A stretch of 51,126 nt of DNA, from IMG/VR virus record IMGVR_UViG_3300010413_000060, positions 1-51,126 of that record; one strand, 5' to 3'. Made by a program: the position numbers and the translations under genes. Source of the stretch: a virus. Below, one piece after another: positions 45,859 to 51,126 of the stretch (position 1 is the stretch's first letter; the number at the start of each line of letters is the position of its first letter). Under the pieces are notes generated by a model. That model was not told the origin of the DNA, did not search any database, and saw only the letters and a program-made list of their open reading frames with translations.

Positions 45859-46028
45859 CGTCCCATCCGTACATTTATGCGCGCCCGGTCGCAGAATGCT
45901 TGCCCGGCTTCGCGGTCCCTTCGATCCTGTTCGGCGCGCTTCGTGTCGTGATGCGCTTTCGACTGAATCGTATTCCCGTAATGCCGTGCCGGCGCGTTGA
46001 TCAAAAGATTTGCCCAGTGTTTATCCAC
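45855..46028 (-). CDS. Small basic phage protein, GTG start
   Basis: 57 residues from GTG at 46028 (MDKHWANLLINAPARHYGNT). It is chosen because GGGGG lies 7 bases ahead and the start overlaps the preceding stop by 8 bases; the upstream ATG has no such site. It is basic and helical (AHHDTKRAEQDRRDREAGQA) and may bind nucleic acid. Confidence 0.62.
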   Translation of the reverse strand: MDKHWANLLINAPARHYGNTIQSKAHHDTKRAEQDRRDREAGQAFCDRARINVRMGR

Positions 46029-46431
46029 GTTTTCGCCCCCTGTTTGAAGGAATCGCCCAGTCCTGCCACACGTGAACTTCAAGCCCGCGTGATAGCGCTT
46101 CGTTTATCATGTGCTTGGTACCCGGCGATTTTCCGTCCCAGAATGCCAGCAACACGTCGCCGACTTTGGCCATTTCGACATTTCGCAGAATGCCGGCCTT
46201 TTTGCCATGCGTGTTCCAGTCCTGTTCCGTTACCGGATATTGTACCACCGGAAAGCCCATGTATTCGGCCCACAGTTCGCCCAGCGTATCAGCGCCGCGC
46301 GCCGCGCCGGATACCACGTCGATTTCGGGGACCGATGTCAACGTACCGTACCACCAGCCGGCCATGTTGAACAGATACCGCTTGTCCTTGAAATCGCGTG
46401 AACCCGCGATGATTACTTTTTTCTTCGCCAT
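46021..46431 (-). CDS. YspA-like SLOG-family protein
   Basis: 136 residues from ATG 46431: MAKKKVIIAGSRDFKDKRYL, then EIDVVSGAARGADTLGELWA, the G-S-R-D-F and S-G-x-A-x-G-A-D signatures of the YspA/YpsA-related SLOG family (DUF2493). These Rossmann-like proteins bind nucleotides or nucleotide-derived ligands. In phages they may bind signals or NAD/ADP-ribose derivatives to counter host defence, which is inference. The longer upstream frame is a shadow of the methyltransferase-like gene. Confidence 0.85.
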   Translation of the reverse strand: MAKKKVIIAGSRDFKDKRYLFNMAGWWYGTLTSVPEIDVVSGAARGADTLGELWAEYMGFPVVQYPVTEQDWNTHGKKAGILRNVEMAKVGDVLLAFWDGKSPGTKHMINEALSRGLEVHVWQDWAIPSNRGRKRG

Positions 46432-47018
46432 AGGATACCTTCGAATTTCGGTTGATCGTTCACGTTGTCGTACATCCCCACGGCAGGGAATTGAAATGGC
46501 CAGTCCTTGAACCGCGTCATCCGGCATCCGACCAGCTTTTTGTCGGCGTCGTACCACAGGTCGTCGATAACGTACCCGTTTAAATCCGCGAATTCTTCGA
46601 AGAATAGCGGATGCGGATACCAGCGGCCCGGGAATCCTTTCGGTACGCCGTGCGTCTTCCATCCGCCGGGCGCCGGCAGGACGCAGCACAGCCGCCCGAA
46701 CGCCGGATGAACCATGGCATTAATGTTCGCCCAGCAAACGTCCTGACGGTCCTGTACGTGTTCCGTGAACCCGAAATTCGTCACCACGTCGACAGGGATC
46801 ACGCGCCGGATGTCGTCAGGGATCGGTTCGCGTATGTCCCACGGAATCGCGCCGTCCTTGCCGTTGATGTCAGTCGACAGGTACCGGCCACCGTGCGCCT
46901 GATAGAAATCGCGATACAGCCCGGAACTGTTCTTTTTGTTTCCTAGTTCCATGATCCGCAGCGCGCGGAAATCTTTCGTGCCCAGTGCACGAAGTTCGTT
47001 TTCGGGTATTTCAGTCAT
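46413..47018 (-). CDS. SAM-dependent methyltransferase-like protein
   Basis: 201 residues. LRIMELGNKKNSSGLYRDFY (20-39) corresponds to motif I of class I methyltransferases, with YLSTDINGKDG giving the acidic residue after strand 2 (Asp50) and VDVVTNFGFTEHVQDRQDVC the motif IV region. HPAFGRLCCVLPAPGGWKTH follows as strand 5. Target (DNA, nucleotide or small molecule) cannot be told; no DNA methyltransferase catalytic motif (DPPY or PCQ) is present. Confidence 0.72.
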   Translation of the reverse strand: MTEIPENELRALGTKDFRALRIMELGNKKNSSGLYRDFYQAHGGRYLSTDINGKDGAIPWDIREPIPDDIRRVIPVDVVTNFGFTEHVQDRQDVCWANINAMVHPAFGRLCCVLPAPGGWKTHGVPKGFPGRWYPHPLFFEEFADLNGYVIDDLWYDADKKLVGCRMTRFKDWPFQFPAVGMYDNVNDQPKFEGILWRRKK

Positions 47019-47151
47019 CGGACAGCGCCCACGAAATGAAATACAGGAACCCGGCGAATACCGCAGCGTTCCAGATCAGTTGCGGATCGCTGGCCGACAT
47101 CGCACAGCCGGCGAAAAGCCCGCTAAAAAACAAGGTTATGTGCTTGCCCAT
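47011..47151 (-). CDS. Small membrane protein
   Basis: 46 residues: MGKHITLFFSGLFAGCAMSA, then ASDPQLIWNAAVFAGFLYFI and SWALSDD, two hydrophobic segments. The ATG shares a base with the previous stop (TAATG) and its end overlaps the methyltransferase-like gene by 8 bases. F-A-G-C looks like a possible lipobox. Function unknown. Confidence 0.6.
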   Translation of the reverse strand: MGKHITLFFSGLFAGCAMSASDPQLIWNAAVFAGFLYFISWALSDD

Positions 47152-47480
47152 TATTCAACACCTTCCGGCCAGAATTCAGGCCGCTGTTTAAGTAAACGAA
47201 ATGCTGCGTCTTTCGCGTCTTTCAGCGTCGCGTAAGGATTCAGGACCTTGCGCCATTCAAACGCCGCCCGATCGCCGCGTTCCGCAGGGTTGAACCATTC
47301 CGCAAGGTATAGCGTCACTGGCGCATAATTCCCGGCTTTTACATCACGCGGAACGTATTCATCCCGACACCTGATCATCGCCGCCGGGCACTGAGTTCCA
47401 GCGTAATGCGCCATCGGCCAGCCGCGCTTTTGAAAAGATCGGCCGGTCGGCGGTTCATCTACGCGCCAGCTGATTTTCAT
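47151..47480 (-). CDS. Phage protein of unknown function
   Basis: 109 residues from ATG 47480 (MKISWRVDEPPTGRSFQKRG), which overlaps the stop of the mini-gene ahead (ATGA). GWPMAHYAGTQCPAAMIRCR, APVTLYLAEWFNPAERGDR and the last helical part (YATLKDAKDAAFRLLKQRPE) give an alpha/beta pattern. No family recognised. Confidence 0.7.
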   Translation of the reverse strand: MKISWRVDEPPTGRSFQKRGWPMAHYAGTQCPAAMIRCRDEYVPRDVKAGNYAPVTLYLAEWFNPAERGDRAAFEWRKVLNPYATLKDAKDAAFRLLKQRPEFWPEGVE

Positions 47481-47581
47481 CCCGCGAAGCCCGGCATCAT
47501 GTCGCGGATCGACAGCAACAGCTGTATGAAACCCCAACCCATGAAACCGACGATTGCCAAGTAAATGTGTGTTGCGTTCAT
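47477..47581 (-). CDS. Mini membrane protein, first gene of a promoter-led unit
   Basis: 34 residues, MNATHIYLAIVGFMGWGFIQ then LLLSIRDMMPGFAG. One membrane span. A strong AGAAAGGAA ribosome site and a promoter 45 bases upstream support it. Confidence 0.62.
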   Translation of the reverse strand: MNATHIYLAIVGFMGWGFIQLLLSIRDMMPGFAG

Positions 47582-47626
47582 GTAAATTTTCCTTTCTAGT
47601 CAGTTAATGTTTCAGCCTTTGTATAA

Positions 47627-47655
47627 AGTATCGGACATCCGGCCAAAAACTTCAA
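47627..47655 (-). promoter_or_regulatory. Sigma70-type promoter
   Basis: TTGAAG (47650-47655), 17-bp spacer, GATACT (47627-47632); TATACA lies a few bases further on. It is in the 94-base gap ahead of the mini membrane gene and would drive the unit that includes the methyltransferase-like and YspA-like genes. Confidence 0.55.
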
Positions 47656-47675
47656 CATATTTTTCGTGAATTCCG

Positions 47676-47864
47676 TCACAAATCGCCAGCTTTCCTGCAT
47701 TCGGTCAGGTATTCTTCGACGCATTCAACGCCGACATAGAATACACAAGCCATAGCGGCTGTTTCCAAGTCTTCGCCTTCCGGAATCGGCCCGCCGAACA
47801 GCCGCTGGAATAGGCATCGAACTTCCTTTTCGGTCAATGATATTTTTCCATGTTGTCGCATCAT
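47676..47864 (-). CDS. Small acidic phage protein
   Basis: 62 residues, helical: ISLTEKEVRCLFQRLFGGPI, ETAAMACVFYVGVECVEEYL, with four Cys. There is a CAGGGAATTTTTATG start region. The gap ahead (47865-48033) holds no gene or clear signal that I can name. Function unknown. Confidence 0.65.
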   Translation of the reverse strand: MMRQHGKISLTEKEVRCLFQRLFGGPIPEGEDLETAAMACVFYVGVECVEEYLTECRKAGDL

Positions 47865-48033
47865 AAAAATTCCCTGCGGTTGAACTGATTACAGACAATG
47901 CGCGTATCGGGTTCCGGGCGTCATCGATCAGTTCTTTTGTTAAATCACCGTTACCAGTAATTAAACGGATGCCGCAGGTCCCCCGTCAGAGGTTAGCCCG
48001 GCCCCACGCGACGCGCTTTCACGCGCTACAAAA

Positions 48034-48309
48034 TTATTTCGGCATGATGACATTCGTAAATTTTCCGAATTTAACATACAGCCGTACTTCGGTTTCCAGT
48101 GCCCGGCCGGCGGCGCGTAAACTAGGATACGCGCCCAGCAGCATATAACGACCCTGAATACCTTCGAATCCGACAGGCCCGCGTTCATCCGCACATACAT
48201 ACGCCAGCATGAAATCGGAAACCCGCTGAACCAGTCCGATGTTATTCCCCACTTCGTCGCGCAGTGCTGCCATGCCGGGTAATGGAAGTGCTTTCCAGCT
48301 GTAGGTCAT
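48034..48309 (-). CDS. Phage protein of unknown function
   Basis: 91 residues from ATG 48309 (MTYSWKALPLPGMAALRDEV), coupled to the preceding gene by ATGA. It is beta-rich with a C-terminal V-R-L-Y-V-K-F-G-K-F-T-N-V. RAAGRALETEVRLYV forms a helix-strand end. No family recognised. Confidence 0.7.
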   Translation of the reverse strand: MTYSWKALPLPGMAALRDEVGNNIGLVQRVSDFMLAYVCADERGPVGFEGIQGRYMLLGAYPSLRAAGRALETEVRLYVKFGKFTNVIMPK

Positions 48310-48539
48310 GACAGACCCAGACTGTCCCATGTGCGGGTCAGTACAGCATCAGCCTTGCGCCTGAATTCCAACAGCTGCGACAGGTAATCGCCACCTTCGC
48401 CGAGTATCGGAACCGCGTCGATCGCGTCCCTGATTTCAGCAAGCGCGCCAAACATAACTTTATGTTCAAGTGATACCTGACGCGCCAGTTCGTCAATCGA
48501 TGTTAGCTTGTTCGTGATAATTTCCAGTGATCTGTTCAT
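48306..48539 (-). CDS. Small helical phage protein
   Basis: 77 residues, a long coiled coil (LEIITNKLTSIDELARQVSL, MFGALAEIRDAIDAVPILG, LLEFRRKADAVLTRTWDSLG). It may dimerise. Overlaps the next gene by 4 bases. No family recognised. Confidence 0.68.
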   Translation of the reverse strand: MNRSLEIITNKLTSIDELARQVSLEHKVMFGALAEIRDAIDAVPILGEGGDYLSQLLEFRRKADAVLTRTWDSLGLS

Positions 48540-48542
48540 TTT

Positions 48543-48785
48543 TCACCCTTGTTCATTAGTAATGGACATTGCCGGATCGTGTACGCCCTGAGTTTCCGCC
48601 GACGCTTCGACCGTGTCAACCTTAGCCGGGCGCCGTTTTGCGGCTTTCAGCTTTTCGTGTGTTGAATTCCACGCCCGGATAAACCCTGCCCGGTCCCCTT
48701 CCCTGACCGGCGACCCGTCCGGGTATTTCCCCCGGGTCAGGTGCCTGTCAAATGCCCGTTCGGCCCGGCTGCGATGTTCGTTCAT
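48543..48785 (-). CDS. Small basic phage protein
   Basis: 80 residues: RAERAFDRHLTRGKYPDGSP and VREGDRAGFIRAWNSTHEKL form a basic helical region; the last 25 residues are acidic and unordered. It overlaps the gene ahead by 4 bases. No family recognised; nucleic acid binding is possible. Confidence 0.68.
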   Translation of the reverse strand: MNEHRSRAERAFDRHLTRGKYPDGSPVREGDRAGFIRAWNSTHEKLKAAKRRPAKVDTVEASAETQGVHDPAMSITNEQG

Positions 48786-49048
48786 ACGATCACCACCAGT
48801 CCGTCAGGCCCCACTTCCACGTCAGTATCCTGACGCGTTTCCAGCCACGCCACGGCGCCGCAGGACAGCGGTTTTTCTGGCCGGTATACAAAGGTCGCCA
48901 GTACCCCGCCTTCCTTGTTACGCAGGACGACACGGTTCCCCCTGTGGTTTTCCTTGTACGTCTTGACTGTGAACACCGGCAGTTCGGTATTCCCGTTCTT
49001 TTTATTCGCCGCTATGTTGTGGCGGTTCACGTGTATGATCTTTTTCAT
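48782..49048 (-). CDS. Conserved small phage protein
   Basis: 88 residues starting MKKIIHVNRHNIAANKKNGN, then PVFTVKTYKENHRGNRVVLR and FVYRPEKPLSCGAVAWLETR. This H-V-N-x-H-x-I-x-x-N-x-K ... K-T-Y-K-x-N ... Y-R-P-x-K-P-L-S-C-G-A pattern is found widely in phage accessory regions but has no known function. All-beta by appearance. Confidence 0.78.
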   Translation of the reverse strand: MKKIIHVNRHNIAANKKNGNTELPVFTVKTYKENHRGNRVVLRNKEGGVLATFVYRPEKPLSCGAVAWLETRQDTDVEVGPDGLVVIV

Positions 49049-49062
49049 GTCTTCACCTTTTA

Positions 49063-49431
49063 TCAGAAACCGAACCGCAGACCGATTCGGATATTGTTAG
49101 CCACAACGGCGCCCTGTACCGTGACAGTCGTCGCCTGCCAGATTCGCCGATACTTCGGCGGCAGTGCGCGGCTGATCAGGTAATGCCCCACGATTTCACC
49201 GGCGAAGAAAGCGGCGGTCGGCAGCGGTTCGGGGTTTCGGCCCAATACCTGCCGGGTCAGCGGCGCCACTTCCACGATGTCGTCGTGATTTCGAATGTCG
49301 GCCGTCGTGAATGCGTCGGCGATCGCGACAGCGGTATACGCCAGCTGCCAGCGGGTATCGGTTTTCGACCAGTCCCCGGCGTTCGCAGTCGCTGACATGG
49401 CGACCAGCAGTGCAAAAATTGTTCGTTTCAT
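49063..49431 (-). CDS. Secreted/membrane-associated phage protein
   Basis: 122 residues with a signal peptide (MKRTIFALLVAMSATANAGD, cleavage after A-N-A at about 18), D-W-S-K-T-D-T-R-W-Q and then hydrophobic helices (LAYTAVAIADAFTTADIRNH, AAFFAGEIVGHYLISRAL, QATTVTVQGAVVANNIRIGL). The N-P-E-P-L-P loop and G-H-Y-L-x-x-R pattern are seen in small exported phage proteins. Possible envelope-directed role such as superinfection control. Confidence 0.75.
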   Translation of the reverse strand: MKRTIFALLVAMSATANAGDWSKTDTRWQLAYTAVAIADAFTTADIRNHDDIVEVAPLTRQVLGRNPEPLPTAAFFAGEIVGHYLISRALPPKYRRIWQATTVTVQGAVVANNIRIGLRFGF

Positions 49432-49465
49432 CGTTTCACTTTATGTTGTCGTCTATGCTAATAAT

Positions 49466-49481
49466 CGGCCGTCCGTGGCCG
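49466..49481 (-). terminator. GGCC-ACGGAC-GGCC hairpin, copy 1
   Basis: CGGCC-ACGGAC-GGCCG on the minus strand, 12 bases behind the stop at 49493. A 15-bp identical copy lies at 49773-49787. No T tract, so at best a weak terminator or protein site. Confidence 0.4.
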
Positions 49482-49492
49482 TTCTTTAGCGT

Positions 49493-49672
49493 TTACGCGA
49501 AATTGTTTGCCTTCGCTTCCATTTCCCACGCCCAGCGGCGCAGGATAGGATCGCCCGAAAGTTCGGCAGCGGCGCGAAAAGCTGCGGCGGCCAGTTCGAA
49601 TTTGCCCAGACGTTCCAGATTGCGGCCGGTCATGATATGGGCATTCACTTCGTTTTTCAGTTCGCTGGTCAT
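49493..49672 (-). CDS. Small TPR-like helical protein
   Basis: 59 residues: MTSELKNEVNAHIMTGRNLE, RLGKFELAAAAFRAAAELSG and then DPILRRWAWEMEAKANNFA. The middle (L-x-x-L-G-x-F-E-x-A-A-x-A-F-R-x-A-A-E-L) has the spacing of a single TPR motif. GGGGAAG lies ahead of the ATG at 49672. It may bind another protein. Confidence 0.7.
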   Translation of the reverse strand: MTSELKNEVNAHIMTGRNLERLGKFELAAAAFRAAAELSGDPILRRWAWEMEAKANNFA

Positions 49673-49677
49673 GTTGC

Positions 49678-49746
49678 TTCCCCTTTCTGATTTCGGTTCG
49701 TGTTGCTGTTACTTACCTTAACGACCATTGTCCGAAATCCTTTAGG
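49678..49746 (-). promoter_or_regulatory. Leader module with promoter-like elements, copy 1
   Basis: Contains GAAATCAGAAAGGGGAA (49678-49694), identical over 17 bases to 50227-50243, and CCTAAAGGATTTCGG (49732-49746), a near copy of 50277-50290. TTGCTT and GACAAT 17 bp apart overlap the upstream block and may be a weak sigma70 promoter. Confidence 0.5.
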
Positions 49747-49773
49747 TGAAAGCAACAAATTTTTTCATTTATT

Positions 49774-49787
49774 GGCCGTCCGTGGCC
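49774..49787 (-). terminator. GGCC-ACGGAC-GGCC hairpin, copy 2
   Basis: Ten bases behind the stop at 49797. Same sequence as copy 1, again between a stop codon and the next leader. Confidence 0.4.
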
Positions 49788-49796
49788 GGGATTATC

Positions 49797-49958
49797 CTAG
49801 CGTTTATCGGTTTTCGCTTCGATGCGGTCGGTTGCTGTCGGCGCCAGCCATTCGCACCCGGGCATCGTTTTTAGTATGATTTCAGTCACTTGCTTTCCCG
49901 AATAGTTGATGTACATGCTTTCGGACCAGATCGTTTTCGTCGTCTGGCACTGGTTCAC
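49797..49958 (-). CDS. Small phage protein, GTG start
   Basis: 53 residues, MNQCQTTKTIWSESMYINYS, then GKQVTEIILKTMPGCEWLAP and a basic end. The GTG at 49958 overlaps the stop of the gene ahead (GTGA). Two Cys flank the core. Function unknown. Confidence 0.62.
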   Translation of the reverse strand: MNQCQTTKTIWSESMYINYSGKQVTEIILKTMPGCEWLAPTATDRIEAKTDKR

Positions 49959-50221
49959 GCGATCACCTGTACGCGGTCGACTGCGTCGTATTCAAAGAGC
50001 ATTTCCATCGGGACGTGTACATACAATCCGACGCGGGTATGGCCCGGCTTCGTAAAAGTCGCGTCTTTGCTGACACGTACCAGCAGAAATTTGACGCCGA
50101 ACTGGTCGGTAATGTGCTGGCACACTTCGCCTTCCAGATAGCGTTCTTCGCGGCCCGGGAACGGTTCGTGGTCGTACGCTTTGACGCGGGTACCGACTTC
50201 AATGTGTTCATATTTCAGCAT
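49955..50221 (-). CDS. Small beta-rich phage protein
   Basis: 88 residues: MLKYEHIEVGTRVKAYDHEP, YLEGEVCQHITDQFGVKFLL and PMEMLFEYDAVDRVQVIA. The strand pattern (V-G-T-R-V-K-A-Y-D, V-K-F-L-L-V-R-V, G-L-Y-V-H-V-P) suggests a small SH3-like barrel. GGGGAAATGAA precedes the start. Function unknown. Confidence 0.7.
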   Translation of the reverse strand: MLKYEHIEVGTRVKAYDHEPFPGREERYLEGEVCQHITDQFGVKFLLVRVSKDATFTKPGHTRVGLYVHVPMEMLFEYDAVDRVQVIA

Positions 50222-50226
50222 TTCAT

Positions 50227-50290
50227 TTCCCCTTTCTGATTTCAGTTGCCTTACAGTATGGTTAACGGCGTCCCTGCCGAAACCTTTAGG
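50227..50290 (-). promoter_or_regulatory. Leader module with promoter-like elements, copy 2
   Basis: Shares GAAATCAGAAAGGGGAA and CCTAAAGGTTTCGG with the copy ahead of 49672, at nearly the same distance from the ATG. A CGGC-AGGGAC-GCCG dyad lies inside (50266-50279). Confidence 0.5.
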
Positions 50291-50780
50291 ACTTTTTTAG
50301 TTGCGCCCTGATTTCAGCCAGCCGCTGCCGTGTTTCCTGTTCTTTCAGCTGGCGGTCGGATAAAGGTTTTCCGCGCGCTTCGTCCCTGAATAGCAGAATC
50401 GGCAGCGATCCGGTTTCGGGGTACAGCTGCGGAATGGTCCCGATTTCATAGCACAGGTGCCACCGGTCGCAGATTGCTTCCAGTTCGTCGCGGATGTATT
50501 CCGGTTCCTGATAGGGAAACGTCGTTAGAAAGTCGGCCCGATAACTGGGCGTCCCGACCACGTGCCACATATCGACGTGATCGAAAACCCGGCCCGGTGA
50601 TAGCCCCCCAAATGATCGAAAGCCCCATAGCGACCTTGGATCGCAGCGATGACCGGACGGGACCACGCTGTATCGATCCATAAATTTAACCATGGCGTCG
50701 AAGTGCTGGGAAGCTGGCAGTTCGTGCTTACCCGGCCACAACGGAAAGTGCTTTTCATAGTAGCTTCGCGGGTGTTTCAT
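50286..50780 (-). CDS. Phage protein of unknown function
   Basis: 164 residues. SYYEKHFPLWPGKHELPASQ, SLWGFRSFGGLSPGRVFDHV, DMWHVVGTPSYRADFLTTFP and YQEPEYIRDELEAICDRWHL suggest a folded alpha/beta protein rich in aromatic residues and His; the C-terminus is a coiled coil (DRQLKEQETRQRLAEIRAQL). No catalytic motif identified. Confidence 0.72.
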   Translation of the reverse strand: MKHPRSYYEKHFPLWPGKHELPASQHFDAMVKFMDRYSVVPSGHRCDPRSLWGFRSFGGLSPGRVFDHVDMWHVVGTPSYRADFLTTFPYQEPEYIRDELEAICDRWHLCYEIGTIPQLYPETGSLPILLFRDEARGKPLSDRQLKEQETRQRLAEIRAQLKKS

Positions 50781-50801
50781 CAGTCATCCACTTTTTCGCT
50801 G

Positions 50802-51110
50802 TCAGTGCACTTTCTTTGCTGGGCAGTCGGAAGGCACGTCGTCGACCGGTTCCCACTTCAGTTCGTGCGCGCGTTCAGCGATCGCCCGGATTTCTTCGAA
50901 CAATTCCGGATCGGATAGCGCGGACGCGATCCCTTCGGCAAGCCATACATGCGGCGGGGATTCGTCCCCTTCGGTTTCGTCTGCATCTTCAGGGGTCACA
51001 GATACAAACGACACTTCGCCGTCCTTCGTGATCATTATCGCGGCTTCCTGACCTTCGGGGTCAAGTTTTACAGCCAGCCCGCCATCGTCCAGCGTTACGA
51101 AATCAGCCAT
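50802..51110 (-). CDS. Acidic phage protein
   Basis: 102 residues, pI very low: strands at the N-terminus (FVTLDDGGLAVKLDPEGQEA, AIMITKDGEVSFVSVTPEDA), then an acidic loop and a helical end (DPELFEEIRAIAERAHELKW). AAAGGA lies ahead of the ATG, 16 bases from the right edge. DNA mimicry is possible for so acidic a protein but there is no direct evidence. Confidence 0.7.
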   Translation of the reverse strand: MADFVTLDDGGLAVKLDPEGQEAAIMITKDGEVSFVSVTPEDADETEGDESPPHVWLAEGIASALSDPELFEEIRAIAERAHELKWEPVDDVPSDCPAKKVH

Positions 51111-51126
51111 GTTTTATCCTTTCCAG

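Noticed and set aside
47865-48033. Possible small RNA or tRNA-like fold in a 169-base gap
   Set aside because: There are a few short GC stems but no cloverleaf, no T-arm sequence and no promoter-terminator pair.
1-51126. CRISPR arrays, insertion sequences, integrase or attachment site
   Set aside because: No regularly spaced direct repeats, transposase or recombinase signatures or core-site duplication were seen.

Overview
This window looks like about 51 kb of a tailed, long-tailed (siphovirus-type) phage of a Gram-negative bacterium. Reasons: a complete packaging-head-tail gene set with a tape measure protein and a frameshifted tail assembly chaperone; an Rz/Rz1 spanin pair, which is needed only to breach an outer membrane; tightly packed genes with ATGA, TAATG and GTGA junctions; and no host housekeeping genes, rRNA or tRNA. 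No integrase was seen. The genus of phage and host cannot be named from the sequence alone. Practically every gene lies on the minus strand, so transcription runs from high to low coordinates.

Read in the direction of transcription there are three blocks. (A) 51126-38601, accessory/early block: about 40 mostly small genes, many too short or too novel to name. Recognisable ones are a dCMP deaminase, a YspA-like SLOG protein, a SAM methyltransferase-like protein, two PD-(D/E)XK-type nucleases, a phospholipase A2-like protein, an SSB-like small protein and secreted proteins. The block ends with a tandem double helix-turn-helix protein. (B) 38251-4010, virion and lysis block: small and large terminase, portal (DUF4055-like), a split MuF-type minor head protein fused to a zincin-like metallopeptidase domain, scaffold, major capsid, two large fibre-like proteins placed between capsid and connectors, a nonapeptide-repeat protein, connectors, tail tube, chaperones with a -1 slippery site, tape measure, tail-tip proteins, GH108 endolysin, holin, a metallophosphoesterase carrying an in-frame HslV-like hydrolase, a dNMP kinase and Rz/Rz1. 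The block closes with an intrinsic terminator at about 3965-4007. (C) 3649-1, replication block: SNF2-type helicase, a small conserved phage protein, a coiled-coil protein, an SSB-like protein and the start of a TOTE-type archaeo-eukaryotic primase that runs off the left edge.

The most striking non-coding signal is a pair of look-alike intergenic regions (3704-3964 and 38261-38601) at the heads of blocks C and B. Each is bounded by inverted copies of a 20-24 bp element (GTATTTCTTTTATAGGG(G)AA), carries an identical 17-bp box at the same distance from the left copy, and has tandem TATACCAC repeats at the same distance from the right copy. They are candidates for phage-specific promoters, replication origins or both. 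A double-HTH regulator gene abuts one of them.

Other unusual points: an HslV-like Ntn-hydrolase encoded in frame inside the metallophosphoesterase gene with its own GTG start; a hydrophobic ORF overprinted in a Gly/Asp-rich secreted protein; strong enrichment of the tripeptide GSP in tail and fibre proteins; and UUCG/GCAAT-loop hairpins behind the genes likely to be expressed most.
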